DNA of 62,000 bases from Glandiceps talaboti (taxonomy: Eukaryota; Hemichordata; Enteropneusta; Spengelidae), in contig NC_135568.1 of assembly GCF_964340395.1 (NCBI RefSeq), forward strand, positions 20,421,581 to 20,483,580, given 5' to 3'. The notes beneath the pieces were generated by a model. That model saw nothing but the letters and a program-made list of their open reading frames with translations, had not been told where the DNA came from and did not search any database. How positions within the stretch are numbered: the stretch's first letter is position 1; each line of letters opens with the position of its first letter. Shown here piece by piece: positions 12,205-25,400 of the stretch. The translations under genes were made by a program, and so were the position numbers.

Positions 12205-13085
12205 AAAAAACATTTATACACTGGAAACAATTGATGTGTTTACCACTTGACATGATCAGATATAGTGCTGGTCGCGAAGTTGAAATAGCCGCCAAGAGTG
12301 TGCCGAGGATTGTGGGATATATAAACAATTTCCGTCATGCAGTCCAACTTCCGTCAAGCAAAAAGAAAGTTTTGTCCTCGCGTATTAATGTTTTGTCCCC
12401 AAACATTAATGTTGCATCCTGTGTTAAGTAAATCTCGTCGATTAGAAAAGGAGGTTGTACGGTGACAAATGTTGTTTCTGCAGTCAGAGTATAAGATTGT
12501 TAGGGACTTAAATTCATATTCCGGCTTGACATTTAGATACTTCTTCCACAAATTCAGAGTTTTTTCACGAAAACTTGGTGTACTGCTCTAAGGATTAATA
12601 GTTTGCAATGAGGCATTTTAAGTCTTGTTAGAAAACTTTAGAAAAAACGGTTCTAATGTTTCAAACATTGCACCAACAATTAAACATTTTATCCCGCAAC
12701 TTAAATGTTATCACTCGAAAATAAAGTTTGGGCCACACGAATAAAATTTTTAGAAAAAACGGTTCTAATGTTTCGTGGCAAACATTGCACCAACAATTAA
12801 ACATTTTATCCCGCAACTTAAATGTTATCACTCGAAAATAATGTTTGGGCCACACGAATAAAAATTTTCATTTCGCAAATTAATTTTCTGCTCCGTAAAA
12901 AGAATTTATTTGTCACAGAAATTGTAGTTTTTTGCTTTGATATTTCTATATTGACCCAAGAAATTAATGTTTTGTCATATGAAATAAAAGTGTTATCCTT
13001 TTATTAAATATTTTGCCCTCAAAAATCAATTATTTATAGCACAAATTTAATTTTCGTCTGTCACCTGTGGGCCGCCGTAATGGAC

Positions 13086-15440
13086 GCTTCCCCTATACTT
13101 CCATGTGCAGGCATATGATTTCTGATTTTGCTGGACTGGTGTTACTTGAACTACAAAGGTCAACCCAATTTACACCTTCTAAATCCCCCTTTGTCTTACG
13201 CTATCCAATACTGATAAGACTTCAGCAGCAACTTAGACAAGAAGTTGGTTATAACCCGCTACACAAACTTTAATATTAGCTCCAGGTAGAGGACTGCTAA
13301 TCCTGTATATGCCAAACAATGTGTCAACATTATGACAGATAGACACAGAGGTAGCATGATTCCCAAACACCCTAAGTGGGAAAAGGGTTTGTTGCTTCAT
13401 TTTTTACACTCTTACTTCAACACACTTAATACTTTTATCAACATGCCTTTTGGTCTGGCCCGGTACTAATCACTGTTGGTTGAAATATAATGGCCAGTGT
13501 AGTTGAATGTATAAACCAGAATATATAGAATAGAGTAGAATCTTTATTGCATCTTAAAACAACATTCATCTGTGACAGTGTTTGGTGCCAGAAAAAACTA
13601 ATAGATGTATAAACTAGAATAATAGTAGTTAATATGTTTTATACAATAAATGTTAGGTTAGATAAATGTAATTATGTATATGTTTCTTTATATATTTATT
13701 AGATGTTCTGTCATTTAGATATTTTTCTCAACAGGAAAGAATTGCCTTGCTTATTTAGATAATCACTTATATACATTAAATGTTGTTTTAAAAAAAATAA
13801 CAAAAAACAATACATTTTTACTGAGAATACTAGCATTAATATTGCCACACACCTACACATCCATGACATTCAGATATTTGTCTTGAATCTCTGAGGTCAA
13901 ATGAAAGTAATTTCTCTTTCACAACACACTGTTATCTGTGATGATTAGGAATCCATTCTTACTAAGAAAAAGATTCTTACTGAGAGTTTTTAATCACTGC
14001 CTCTAACTTAATTACCATGTTATTATGCACATGTAAGTATAATATTTGAATGTGGGACAATCTCACAAGATTTAAATTTGAATATAACTTTCTTCCTTAC
14101 AGAAAAATTGATGAGCCATCTATATGATGTGAGAACAACAACAAATAAAGAAAACTAGGTGAGACTAATTTTATGCATTTCTGTAATGCTGGGGATTCAG
14201 AGAATCCATGTTCACCAATCATGCATAGCACTCTAAAACAGAGTTCTGGGTTGGAAGAGGCTTGTTGTATACTGGGGCTGGGCATTACTAGATTTCCAGG
14301 TTGTAATCAAGTATCATATTCACCAGTAGAGAAGTATCTAAGAAGTATCTTATTTTATGCTTACCAATAAAAAGTATAAAATCACATTATTAACAACAGA
14401 ATTCACACTGTTAATACAGAGAGGTAACCATTTCAAGAATCTGCCCAAGCAATCAAGTATTTTTTTTGTTTTATTACTGTTTATTTTTCTCTCATAGAAC
14501 AAAAACATTTACAAGTACCTGGTATTACATTCCCATCAACCACTTTTCTAAGTTTTATAGTACATAATTAATGAATAATGTGTATGAATCTTATTGGAGT
14601 AAAATGATATTCTGGTGCAATGATTTAGTCAGAAACTTGAAAAAATCTTGACAGATGTTGTCATGCACTGTATGTCATTATGTCATTGTCTACAGGTAAA
14701 TACATATCTCATTCTGACATATATGAGTGCAAATGTCCACTGTTCTGCCAAGTTTGTTCCAGTTCAATATTATTAGGTTTAAATTAATGTCCTTGTCTTC
14801 TTCTGCATTTTGTCATCTTTTCTATTTGAAACAAGATATAGCTGCTACCATAACTGTAGCTTTGAAAGTGTTTCCAGTCACTATACTGCAACAAAAGAGT
14901 TTTAATAATATCATTATATTTTCCTTGAATAGACTGTGTTAGTAATAGTAGGTTTCACAGTTTTAAAAATTCTCACCAATACAGTCTCTCATAAAGTTAG
15001 TGTTTATTGGGGCAGTTATTTGTAATGTCCAAATATGGTATATTTATCCACAGACAAGTGATTTATCAGCACAGGAATCTACTTATACTATGTTTACATC
15101 TCTATAACAGTTGGGGTTCACTGATTGGATTAACAACTTTTTGTGCTTATTAAAGGAATTTGACCAGATATGGTTTAATAAAACACCACATTGGCATCTA
15201 GTCTGCTGCCAGGTATCATGAACTGACAGACTAACACTTGGCAATGATCATGAAAGGAGTGTGCCATTTAAAATGATAATGTTGTTATATTGATCAATAT
15301 GTAAAGATGTTCCTATAAAAACAAAGTTAAACACAATCACAATAGCGTAGTGTAGTGTAGTCGTTTGTTTTTGTCGTGAAATTCAAAATGCTCTACTTAC
15401 ATTCCATCAAGTGTCTAAGTTCGATTCTGTTTTTTGTTGC
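13086..15440. other. Gene-free AT-rich stretch
   Basis: No host exon or known element recognised. A short stretch near 13290-13460 has a long-looking frame (TDRHRGSMIPKHPKWEKG) of unknown origin, possibly an old element. Confidence 0.5.
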
Positions 15441-15446
15441 TCTTTT

Positions 15447-16040
<594 letters not shown>

Positions 16041-16195
16041 GATACATGTTCATAACTTGATATCTTGACTTAAAGCCATTATAATTAATACAGAAAACCT
16101 ATTTAAAATCACAAGGTTTGAAATATTTTTTAACACTAAATCAGTCACCAAGCTGTTACCAATAAACAAATCACATCGTAGCAATTTTATTAGAC

Positions 16196-16480
16196 TTAAA
16201 ACTAAAAATTGTGTGGTGTGGTTCTGATTACACTCAATTTTAGAATAGGTGGGGTAGGTATTGTTTTACATATGGGTTCTGTGTTATTGGTTTCTTCTCA
16301 TCAGATGTACAGCCATTACATATTGGAAGAACAGTTTTATATTGTCTATTTAAGTTGATGTCAGTTTCCACATCAACTAGTTCTTGTGAGACTTCACATT
16401 TTTCACGATTTTATTGTATTTTTAAGAAGGTTTAGGAAAAACTAGGTAGGTGGGGTCGGGTAACCGGAACCAAACAATTT
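16196..16480 (-). repeat. Interspersed repeat R3, copy 1
   Basis: Its reverse complement contains CCCCACCTATTCTAAAATTG, CCAATATGTAATGGCTGTAC and GTGGAAACTGACATCAACTT. Matching segments lie at 29850-30000 (plus) and 44890-45715 (plus, interrupted). No protein or family recognised. Confidence 0.6.
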
Positions 16481-16682
16481 TTTTTGTTAGGCCATAGAAA
16501 GTTGTGCTTTATAATAAAAAAAAATACATGTACATAATCTTGACTTCCCTTTATAGTGTCCAGATTGATACATTTTGAGTTTTGATCACTGTATATACAA
16601 GTAATCAAATATATAGTTTCAAGTTGATATATCTATTAAAAGTCATATTTGAAGGATATGACAAAGAAAAGTTGAATTGTAG

Positions 16683-16927
16683 CTAGCTTTGTAGTAATGA
16701 TACAAGTTCTATATAAGTCTTTTTCTCTGTGGCTAAGCTATGTTCATGAGTGACATATTCTTTGGCATTTGTTACTAAATGTTGACACAGTTCCTCAGAG
16801 TCCACAAGTCTTTCAGCTTGTTTGATAAATTCCTGTAGTGTGTTGAACAAAAGTCCTGAAGAATTGTGTTTGACTATGGCTGCATTTCCAGGAATGTTGC
16901 AATAACTGGAACTCCCAACATCATGGT
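16683..16927 (-). pseudogene. GLT1D1-like: GLT1D1-like glycosyltransferase, C-terminal exon with apparent frameshift
   Basis: The frame ending at 16683 encodes NIPGNAAIVKH, SGLLFNTLQEFIKQAERLV and NAKEYVTHEHS, which match the C-terminal part of glycosyltransferase 1 domain-containing protein 1 (GT-B fold, GT4 type). Just upstream, in another frame, MMLGVPVIA follows a good acceptor (TTTTTCACCTCAAG). In the family these two blocks are continuous (VPV-A-RNIPGN), so about four bases are missing near 16890. I found no further exons up to the caspase gene. Either this is a relic exon, or the gap is a base error or allele in a gene whose other exons I could not see. Confidence 0.6.
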
Positions 16928-16970
16928 CTTGAGGTGAAAAAGGAAGAATTATTAATGTGTAGTTGTATTT

Positions 16971-17002
<32 letters not shown>

Positions 17003-17570
17003 AGTACAGTATAGAACAATTTTGTAGGGTATAGTACAGTACAGTACAGTGCAATACAATACAGTGTAGCATAGTAAGGGGAGAACCATTTGATTTCGGA
17101 GGGGGGGGGGGTATGGAGGAAGTAGGTATGGGAGCACATTTTTTTTTCGGTCAGAGTGACAGCAATTTTTTTTTCTACTGTCAGTCCTGCATCAATTTTT
17201 TTTTTCAAAAGGAGTAGCAGTGCAAATTTTTTTTTAAGTTAGTCATTAAGTTTGTAATGCGTTGTTCATACCTATACCACGTCACAATGGTTCACAACCG
17301 TACCTCTAAATAACTTGTTCTGTGCAAGTAGAAGAATTAGCAGTTAGTATGAAAGACGTCTGTCTACCAACCATACTTCTGCTACTTAAATTTGTATGTA
17401 CAAAAGATGACTGGTAAAATATCCCTGGGGAGCTGACTGATCTGGGGAGTGCTGTACTCCTGACCCCTGTGAATTGCTTTCCTTTAAGCCATCATAGTAG
17501 TACCAGGAACCAGAAGAAAATATCTTGCATGTGTAATGTGACACTAGTTTATTAACTCCTGTCTTGTTTT
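16928..17570. other. Low-complexity spacer upstream of the GLT1D1-like exon
   Basis: Contains (CAAT)n at 16973-17000, AGTACAGTAC-type repeats at 17010-17060, a G10 run at 17101 and several T9 runs. No upstream GLT1D1 exon was found here. Confidence 0.5.
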
Positions 17571-17624
17571 TAGCACAACTGAACTGAGGTTCAGTAGTGC
17601 TATAGGGATCGCCTGGCGTCTGTC

Positions 17625-17683
<59 letters not shown>

Positions 17684-18240
17684 ATGTGTGTGTGTGTGTG
17701 TAAACAACTTAAACTCAAAAACCGCTGAACCGATTGCCATGATATTTGGTGGGTCCATTACCTTGGGTGTCTAGTTGGGAAATTGTTCAAATCAAAATGA
17801 TCGCATCACAGATGTGTGATTTGGGTCAAAAATGTGATTTTTGGTCAAAAAACTTAAACTCAGAAACTACTGGGCAGATTCGTGCAAAATTTGGTGGGAA
17901 GATTCTTAAGGGGATGTAAAGTAAGATTTGTCCATGACGGGATGATTCCATCAGTGATATGCAAATTAGGGCTAAAAATGTGTCTTTTTGGTTAAAAATC
18001 TATAATTCCAAAACCACTGAACAGATTGGGCTGAAATTTAATGGAAATGCATTTAGGGATGTATGGACGAAGATATGTTACGCATACCATGATTCCATGA
18101 GTGATATGGAATTAAGGTGTAAAAATGTGAATTTTGGTCAAAAACTTATATGTCAAAAAGTACTAAGTGAATGAGTTTGAAACTTGGTGAGATGTTTCTA
18201 GAAGTGTTATTCTATATCATTGCTTTTCCTCAAAAATCTT
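17571..18240 (+). mobile_element. HINE/pearl-like repeat, family 1, best plus-strand copy
   Basis: Hairpin 17571-17602, ATAGGGATCGCC, TCTG and (TG)n to 17702, the ACCGCTGAACCGATTG block, then three ~150-bp core units (boundaries near 17840, 17990, 18130), each with a CAAATTAGGG- or AATTAAGGTG-type box. A distal segment matching 45040-45150 appears at 18655-18790. No coding capacity. Confidence 0.8.
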
Positions 18241-19090
18241 CAACTCTGAAATTACCCAGTAGATTGAGCTTAACTTTGTTGAGAATGTGTAGATTTGTCC
18301 TCATTAATAGCTGACACAGTGAGAACAGTACATTGTTAATTAACTATAATGTTTACTTTACTATTTCCTCTGGTGGTAAAGCCTGTAGCATGGCCAGTTT
18401 GGTTTATGACTTGATTATGTAATATGTTGTAAGACAGCTGTTTCATCCCTACCCATATAAACTGAATGTAGCTTGTGTTTAAAATATTACAATAAGACAA
18501 CCAAGAAAGTTAAACATGTTACATTGGTATGACTTGGTTCCAAATTGATTTTAAAAAATAAAGAAGTACAAAACCTTGTAGACACATCCCTTTAAAGTTT
18601 GATTAGGATGTTGCTATACTTGTCTTGTACACTTCCAACATAGGATGGCTGGATTATGATGATGGAAATTAGGTATGAAAATTTTGTTTTGGTTACAACT
18701 TTAAATCTTCAAAAAATTATATATCTATCATCACATGAAGTTGTGCGGCAACGCAATATTTGCGCTATTTTATATATGCCATGGCCCCTGGTACAAACAC
18801 ATATACTTGAGTTTTGTGTTGCTTTTATCCAAGATCAAAACTAGGTATACGTGTAAAACAATGTTTGTAGCACATTTTCTGAGACCATGATGTAGAAACG
18901 GTCGAGTATGGCAGAACAGCTGGTGAACTTTGACCTGTGTAGAGCAGTCGACTCACATGAAGATCATACTTCGATCTGGAGATAAGCCACAACCAGAGTG
19001 ATGTATAATTCTGACCTATTCGAAACATCAGATTGCATCTATTTATTCGGACAGTCTCACAAGTTCCTTATGCATTTCTTATATATATCA
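18241..19090. other. Spacer with a distal HINE segment
   Basis: Apart from 18655-18790 (the distal family 1 segment, matching 45040-45150 in reverse) I see no recognisable feature. Confidence 0.45.
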
Positions 19091-19412
<322 letters not shown>

Positions 19413-19866
19413 ATATACATGGACAGACAAAAGCATAACATAACCTCCCCTTATGGGCGATAAATCCCAATAAGAATTTGCACCCTTTTCTTGCTATAGC
19501 TTTACTAAAGCAAGAGGTTGGTAGCAATAGGTATTGTAGGGAAAAGCAAGTCTTAGAGTAAAATCTCCACAAGACTGGATTCTAGGCTATACATGAGTAC
19601 AAAAAAAGCATAAATGTCAGGTTTTTGAATTAAAATATGCTGACTCTCTCATAGCTTCGGCATCACCAGCAACTGTTTTGTATGTATATACTGCATACTT
19701 GTATGCCTAATATCCTTGTACATTTACTGTACACCATCATCGACTATATAGGTCTAACCACTCCTTGACATGAACCATTCAGTGTAATCATATCAATATC
19801 CATTGCTAGATTAATACCAACATGTCATGATAATAGTGTGTTTCTATTTCAGCTTCTATCTCTATC

Positions 19867-20352
19867 AATGAACACTGTGGTTGGAGCTGTAAGGCGTGTG
19901 TAGTAGATGTGAGGACTTTGGCTATGGTTGGAGCTGTAAGGCGTGTGTAGTAGATGTGAGGACTTTGGCTATGGTTGGAGCTGTAAGGCGTGTGTATAGT
20001 AGATGTGAGGACTTTGGCTATGGTTGGAGCTGTAAGGCATGTATAGTAGATGTGAGGACTTTGGCTATGGTTGGAGCTGTAAGGCGTGTGTAGTAGATGT
20101 GAGGACTTTGGCTATGGTTGGAGCTGTAAGGCGTGTGTAGTAGATGTGAGGACTTTGGCTATGGTTGGAGCTGTAAGGCGTGTGTATAGTAGATGTGAGG
20201 ACTTTGGCTATGGTTGGAGCTGTAAGGCGTGTGTAGTAGATGTGAGGACTTTGGCTATGGTTGGAGCTGTAAGGCGTGTGTAGTAGATGTGAGGACTTTG
20301 GTTATGGTTGAAGCTGTAAGGCGTGTGTAGTAGATGTGAGGACTTTGGCTAT
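19867..20352. repeat. Minisatellite, 47-bp unit
   Basis: About ten copies of a unit containing TAGATGTGAGGACTTTGGCT and GGTTGGAGCTGTAAGGC. Copies are nearly identical; some carry an extra TA (GTGTGTATAG). The open frames here repeat with the unit. Confidence 0.95.
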
Positions 20353-21250
20353 CACCCCTCCACAATACACCTAGATGGATCTAACAAGGGTTCATCTTTT
20401 GCTGTGAATGGCCTTATGAACACACAAATAAAATAAAAATAGAGCAGTTTAATACTAATTGTATTAATTCCTGCTATCAAAGTTTAATTGTAAACACATT
20501 ACTATGTTTAAGATACTACAATGCAAATATAGAAATTCACTCTGTCTCAATACATGACAGTGACATCCAATATGTGACAATATCCATAGAATAATTTTTC
20601 AATATATTAATTGTCAGACATTCTACGAAAAAAAAAAACAATTAGTGAATGTGAATTAGTGGAGTTGTGCCAGTGACTTCTCATACTAAGATATGTTTCA
20701 GTAAATTGCAAATCAGATCTAAAAGTGAGCTTGTATGTATAAAAACAACCAGATATAAACTGAAAGTTCTCCCTTGGCTTAATTTCTCAATATTAATCTG
20801 ACTTTGATCACAGAATTATATCAATAAATAGTGTACATTTCTCACATTTTTCTAGCTTAGCAAGCTTTAACAAAAACAATACAAAAGTTAGCAATGATGA
20901 TACAAAAATGTGGGACAATAGAAATGATACTTGTATGAAATAAAATGTCATGCAAATAGAGGGACAGTATATGCTGAATATTATCTGCTAAAAATGCTAA
21001 ATTCTGTACGTTTTCTTTTTTTTGAATAAAAACATTTATGTTAGACATTCACATACTTTTGTGGATTTGAAAACATTAAGTATCTTAATAAGTTTGTGTT
21101 TTACCTGACAGTGTCAACAGTAATTATTGATATTATAGTTTGCTTTTAAACCCTTTGAGGGGCTTCAATCCCAGGTCAGTGTCCCAACACATCTAACGTG
21201 TATATATATCAAGCAAACATTTTCATGAATGTCCCAAAATGACACTATGC
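20353..21250. other. Spacer downstream of the caspase gene
   Basis: AT-rich, no recognised genes or elements. Confidence 0.5.
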
Positions 21251-21400
21251 AAATCAGGGTGTAATTACATAGTTACAGAAACCAAGTCACTAAAGCTTAC
21301 CACATAGGGTTTAATTACATAGAGTTACAGAAACCAAGTCATTAAAGCCTGCCACACAGGGTGTAATTACATAGCGTTACAGAAACCAAGTCACCAAAGG
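21251..21400. repeat. Three tandem copies of a ~56-bp unit, 3' of the caspase stop
   Basis: The unit contains GTAATTACATAG and TTACAGAAACCAAGTCA. It may lie in the 3' UTR. Confidence 0.85.
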
Positions 21401-21819
21401 CTTAAGACAAGACTATAGTTTAGTTTTATCAAGAGTTCATCACAATTCTTAATTTCTATATTTTAGTGAAAGTAGCCAGTTTTGTTACTGGATTCTTTCC
21501 ATTTCTGTAAGAGTTAACTCAATTAGACATCTATTACATGATGTCACACACAACCAATCTTAATATATTCAGTCAAAATGTGTGTTTTTTTTATACCTAC
21601 ATTGTTCTATATCTCAAGTGGTTCTGCATTCCAAGCCATCACTATTTTTCCACAAAATTTTCATAAATCAAGCTCCTCAATGAGGAGTATGTAAATAATA
21701 TTTTTCTTCATTCAACTGAAAAAAAAATCATGACCTATGGGTTTTGTGTCAACTCATCAAGTAATTTGGAGTGACAAGGCCCCTTAGGTCACTGATATTC
21801 CAATTATCAGTCAGTTTAT

Positions 21820-22442
21820 CTACATTTCACCCTCAGGTTTGAAGTATAATTTCTTCCTTAAAGTAACTAGTGGTGCAGGTACCTGTTTCTTGTCACCTTT
21901 CCTGGTTGCAGCAATGGCTTTAGCTACCTCGTCATTCACTTTGATCATAATACTCATTAAATCATGGTTGCTACGGTAACGATCAATACATTCCACTAAC
22001 TTGGTGATGTACCAAGAACCATGTGTTTTACTTCTGTAAGACACAAAACCAGGAACAGTCGCATAACCTAACATGAAATCTGCTTCATTAGGAATGGTGT
22101 CTGGTGGTTCATTATCACCTACACTATCAGCTTCAAATTCCCCAGATTGGTCTCGTTTTCCTTGACATGCTTGCATGAAAAACAGCTTTGGTTTTCCAAC
22201 TAGAGTACGGCTACGTGTACCCTTGACACTTTGTGTGAGGTCACTGACATTTATAGGTACACCATCACAACCATACACTTTGCCAGAGGAGCCATGACTC
22301 AGGATACAGCATACAAAACAACTGTAGTGACTGTGATCTGATCTACCGATTTCCTCTAACCAAGTGAACATTTCAAATGCTGTCATGTTATCTTTCACCG
22401 TAACTTCAAAGTCCAGAGTTTGGAAGAGATGAGCAAGGTTGT
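21820..22442 (-). CDS. CASP8-like: Caspase gene exon 7: catalytic His and Cys, small subunit, stop
   Basis: Acceptor ...CATTGCAG at 22443-22444; 623 bases to a TAG-type stop at 21820. Within it are YSCFVCCILSHG (catalytic His), KPKLFFMQACQG (catalytic Cys in the QACQG form typical of caspase-8), a short acidic inter-subunit stretch with FEAD/S as the likely cleavage point, IPNEADFMLGYATV, SYRSKTHGSWYI and PLVTLRKKLYF near the C terminus. All residues needed for catalysis are present. No clear AATAAA was found close downstream on this strand. Confidence 0.93.
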
Positions 22443-25400
22443 CTGCAATGGAAGAATGTTGTTATAAATATATATGACATGAAATTAAGGAAAGAAAAGT
22501 GATACATGTAAGATTCAAACCCACGTCTCCTGAATTATAATCAGAGTGGTCTAACCAGCTGAGCTAACACGTGAAGTGGTAGATACCATGTGTTGTCCTT
22601 ATGTGTACCTTTCTATTCCTTGGTATATAAAATAAGCAGTAAGAATACATGCCAAGTATTGATATAATAGCATTACTACTACATACATGTAACATAGGAA
22701 CATTGCACTGAATAGAACAGTTTTTAACTTTACCTCTGTCAACTTTTGTTCCCTGTCGATCTTCGAGTGTTCTACTCGAAGGATCATCAGAATTCAGATA
22801 AAACTCTTCATTATTTATAATAGCACAAATGCCTAGAGGTGAAGTAGTCATTGGGTAACACGGCATTTCAATGTCTTCTCTTTGAAGACGAAGTTTTCCA
22901 AGTTCTTCCATCATTTCCTTTGTGCTTTGCCAGACTTGTGGTTCCATTACTTTAGCTGATCCTTGTTTTTCAGCTATCAATTAAATGATACCAAATGATA
23001 TGGTCACTTCATAAACAGTAGTCAATCAAACGATACCATATATGGTAATTTGAAAAATATCAATTAAATTATACCAAATATGGTTACTTCATAAACAGTT
23101 GTCAATCAAATTATACTATATACGGTAAATTAAAAAATACCACCAATGGCATTGTAGCACAACTGTACAGTTTTTAAAAATGTTTATCCATATGCTAGTC
23201 CATGCTAACAATAGGTGTTCATTTGCTGAATACTATCCAGTTGCCTATCCAACCATATTGCTATCTTTACAATACATGCTATCATTTGGCTGTTGCTATG
23301 GGCATGGTCATGTTGTTAGATATATTTGCGTACATTTGTGTATGTTTTTGTTCACTTGTGTATGAATTCCTGATACAGGGTTCGTACACTTAAAGCAAAA
23401 CAAAACTCCAGGATTTCCAGGGGTTTTTTGTCAGTTTTCCAGGGGTATTCATATTGATTTTAGCCATTTTCCAGGGGTGTTGACACTAAAGTATATTTTT
23501 TGAATGACATCTAATTGTCTGATGTGGACGAGAAAAAATTAACGACAGTTCCCATAATATGTCACAAACATTTTAAAGACAATCGACACTATGCAAGATG
23601 TTGGTTTCAAAACCCCGTTTGCACACTAAGATTAAAGGCCCGGTTACACGATGCAACTCGACTAGCAACGCACCATGCGATTCATCACATGCGACGAATT
23701 GCATCATGTACTCGCCCCGTCGCAGGGTCTTGCGATGTTGCAAGGTGAGTCGCAAGGAAACCGAATTCGTCGCAAGTTGCTTCTCGAGTTGCTTCGTGAG
23801 TTGCACCATGTAACCACTTCATCGCATCGCAAGTAATAACCTTTGACATATACCTACGTGTCAAATGACGTTCAATGTTATGGCTGCCATGTTTTTAGTA
23901 TAAATATTCTATTTCAGCAAGTATTTTTTTATATAATTTCGATTTATCACTACGATTGCCGCTTATCAATAGTATACAATGTCTATGAATGCTTGATCTC
24001 CGCTGAATATCACTTTATTTCCAACTTGAATGCAAGTAGCGACATCAGAAAGATCAACTTCGCCCTAAACGAACTTCGAATTGAAGAGTTTTACTATCAA
24101 TACCTCAACAAGTTTTCAGTCATTTTGTTCATAAATATTAGCAATTTCATAGCATTTTTGCCAAATTCCTGCCGCTAGATCGAAGACTTGACCTGGATGA
24201 CCTGTAACTTTTATATATCTACGCATGTGCAACAGTTAGCTCTTGCGACTCACCATGCAACTAGTTGCATCGTGTACGCGCTCCGTCGCAGTTGCAAGCC
24301 CCGTCGCATGCGACGAATTGCTTCATGAGTTGCATCTGTAACCAGGCCTTAACAGAGAAACCTCTGTCCTACTCCGCCCCCTCAGTAGACGTTTCATCAA
24401 GCTGGTGCATTGATCGTGTAAGATTGAGTCGCAGCATTCCTCAGTCTAATTCAGACATATCCGGAAAAATAAATTAAAAGCTAAAGTTTGTCCTCGTTAT
24501 TGTATGGTTTGATGTTACTAGATTTATAAGTCACCTAAAATAATTTTTTTCTTCAAAACTTTGAATAAAAACATCATTTATGTAACGAAATTTTGAGCTA
24601 TGAATAACTGAATATATTCCTCACTTGTGTCTCGATGTTTATGTACGTGTAACATTCTCTCTTATTGTTGTTGGGGTGATTTATTTGTATTCTGTGTTCT
24701 GTGTTTATTTTGATCATTTGATGCTAAGGTCAAATTCTGTAAAAGAATAAGGTTAAAGGTTAAGGGGAGGGTAATCGTTGAAAATATAGTAGTAGCTGCC
24801 ACCAGGTAGTAACTGATTTCCATTGATTAATTGTCAAACTTTAGCCAGCGCCAACCAAAATAAAATTGAATGTCGTCTTCACTTGTAGCATTGTCGATGT
24901 GGTCTTCTTCCGATGTCTCTCTGGTTCGATGATTCAGGAATCAGGGAGGGGAATCTATAGTATCGGGTTAACGACCCAAAGATCGCCAGAAAATATGCCA
25001 GAGAAAATATCTCTAATGAAACACTTGACTTTATTCTCTTCAAGTACTGTGTAAAAGTTGAACAGATCAGAGTTGCTGCACTTATCGCCAAACTGGTTGA
25101 AGTAAAGGGGGGTTATCTCTCTAATAATATCTCTGCCATCCAAGGTGTACTATCTACGTAGTTTATATGGAGTGGACCACACAAAGTCCACTCTCACTAG
25201 TATCCAATCGGTAGACCACGCAAGATCTACTCAGTACTGTAGTATCCGATCAGTAGACCACGCAAAATCTACTCGGTACCTACACTAGTGTTTTATCCAA
25301 TGAGCTACACCTGGAACAGACTGGCAAAATCTGTTGTCGAGGCTCTGAAGTTTACAACTTATATAGGAAACCGATAATTTGCATATGAATAGCCTCAGAC

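Larger units (their letters stand above)
8433..13085. mobile_element. 4.6-kb foldback DNA element with long inverted arms and 6-bp target duplication
   Basis: The left arm (8439-about 9187) is the reverse complement of the right arm (about 12205-13079). The outer ends are TACGGYGGCCCACAGGTG, and the sequence ATGGAC flanks both ends (8433-8438 and 13080-13085), a 6-bp target duplication. Inner ends of the arms do not resemble the outer ends, so these are long terminal inverted repeats of one unit and not two separate MITEs. The right arm has a ~110-bp internal tandem duplication (12639-12862). No transposase is seen inside; the interior holds a small MITE, simple repeats and a non-LTR fragment. 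The superfamily is unknown; a 6-bp duplication limits the candidates. Confidence 0.8.

Noticed and set aside
8439-13079. Two independent MITEs in opposite orientation
   Set aside because: Only the outer ends carry the TACGG terminus and the ATGGAC duplication; inner ends are unrelated, so one unit is the simpler reading.
19896-20283. Repeated Cys-rich frames (CSRCEDFGYGWSCKAC)
   Set aside because: The frame recurs only because the 47-bp minisatellite restarts it; no start context or host homology.
22500-22570. Functional tRNA gene
   Set aside because: Acceptor arms do not pair and the anticodon would be ATA; only the A and B boxes survive.
23843-24178. 111-codon frame as a Harbinger transposase or Myb-like protein
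   Set aside because: No DDE or Myb motifs; the element is only 714 bp and looks non-autonomous.
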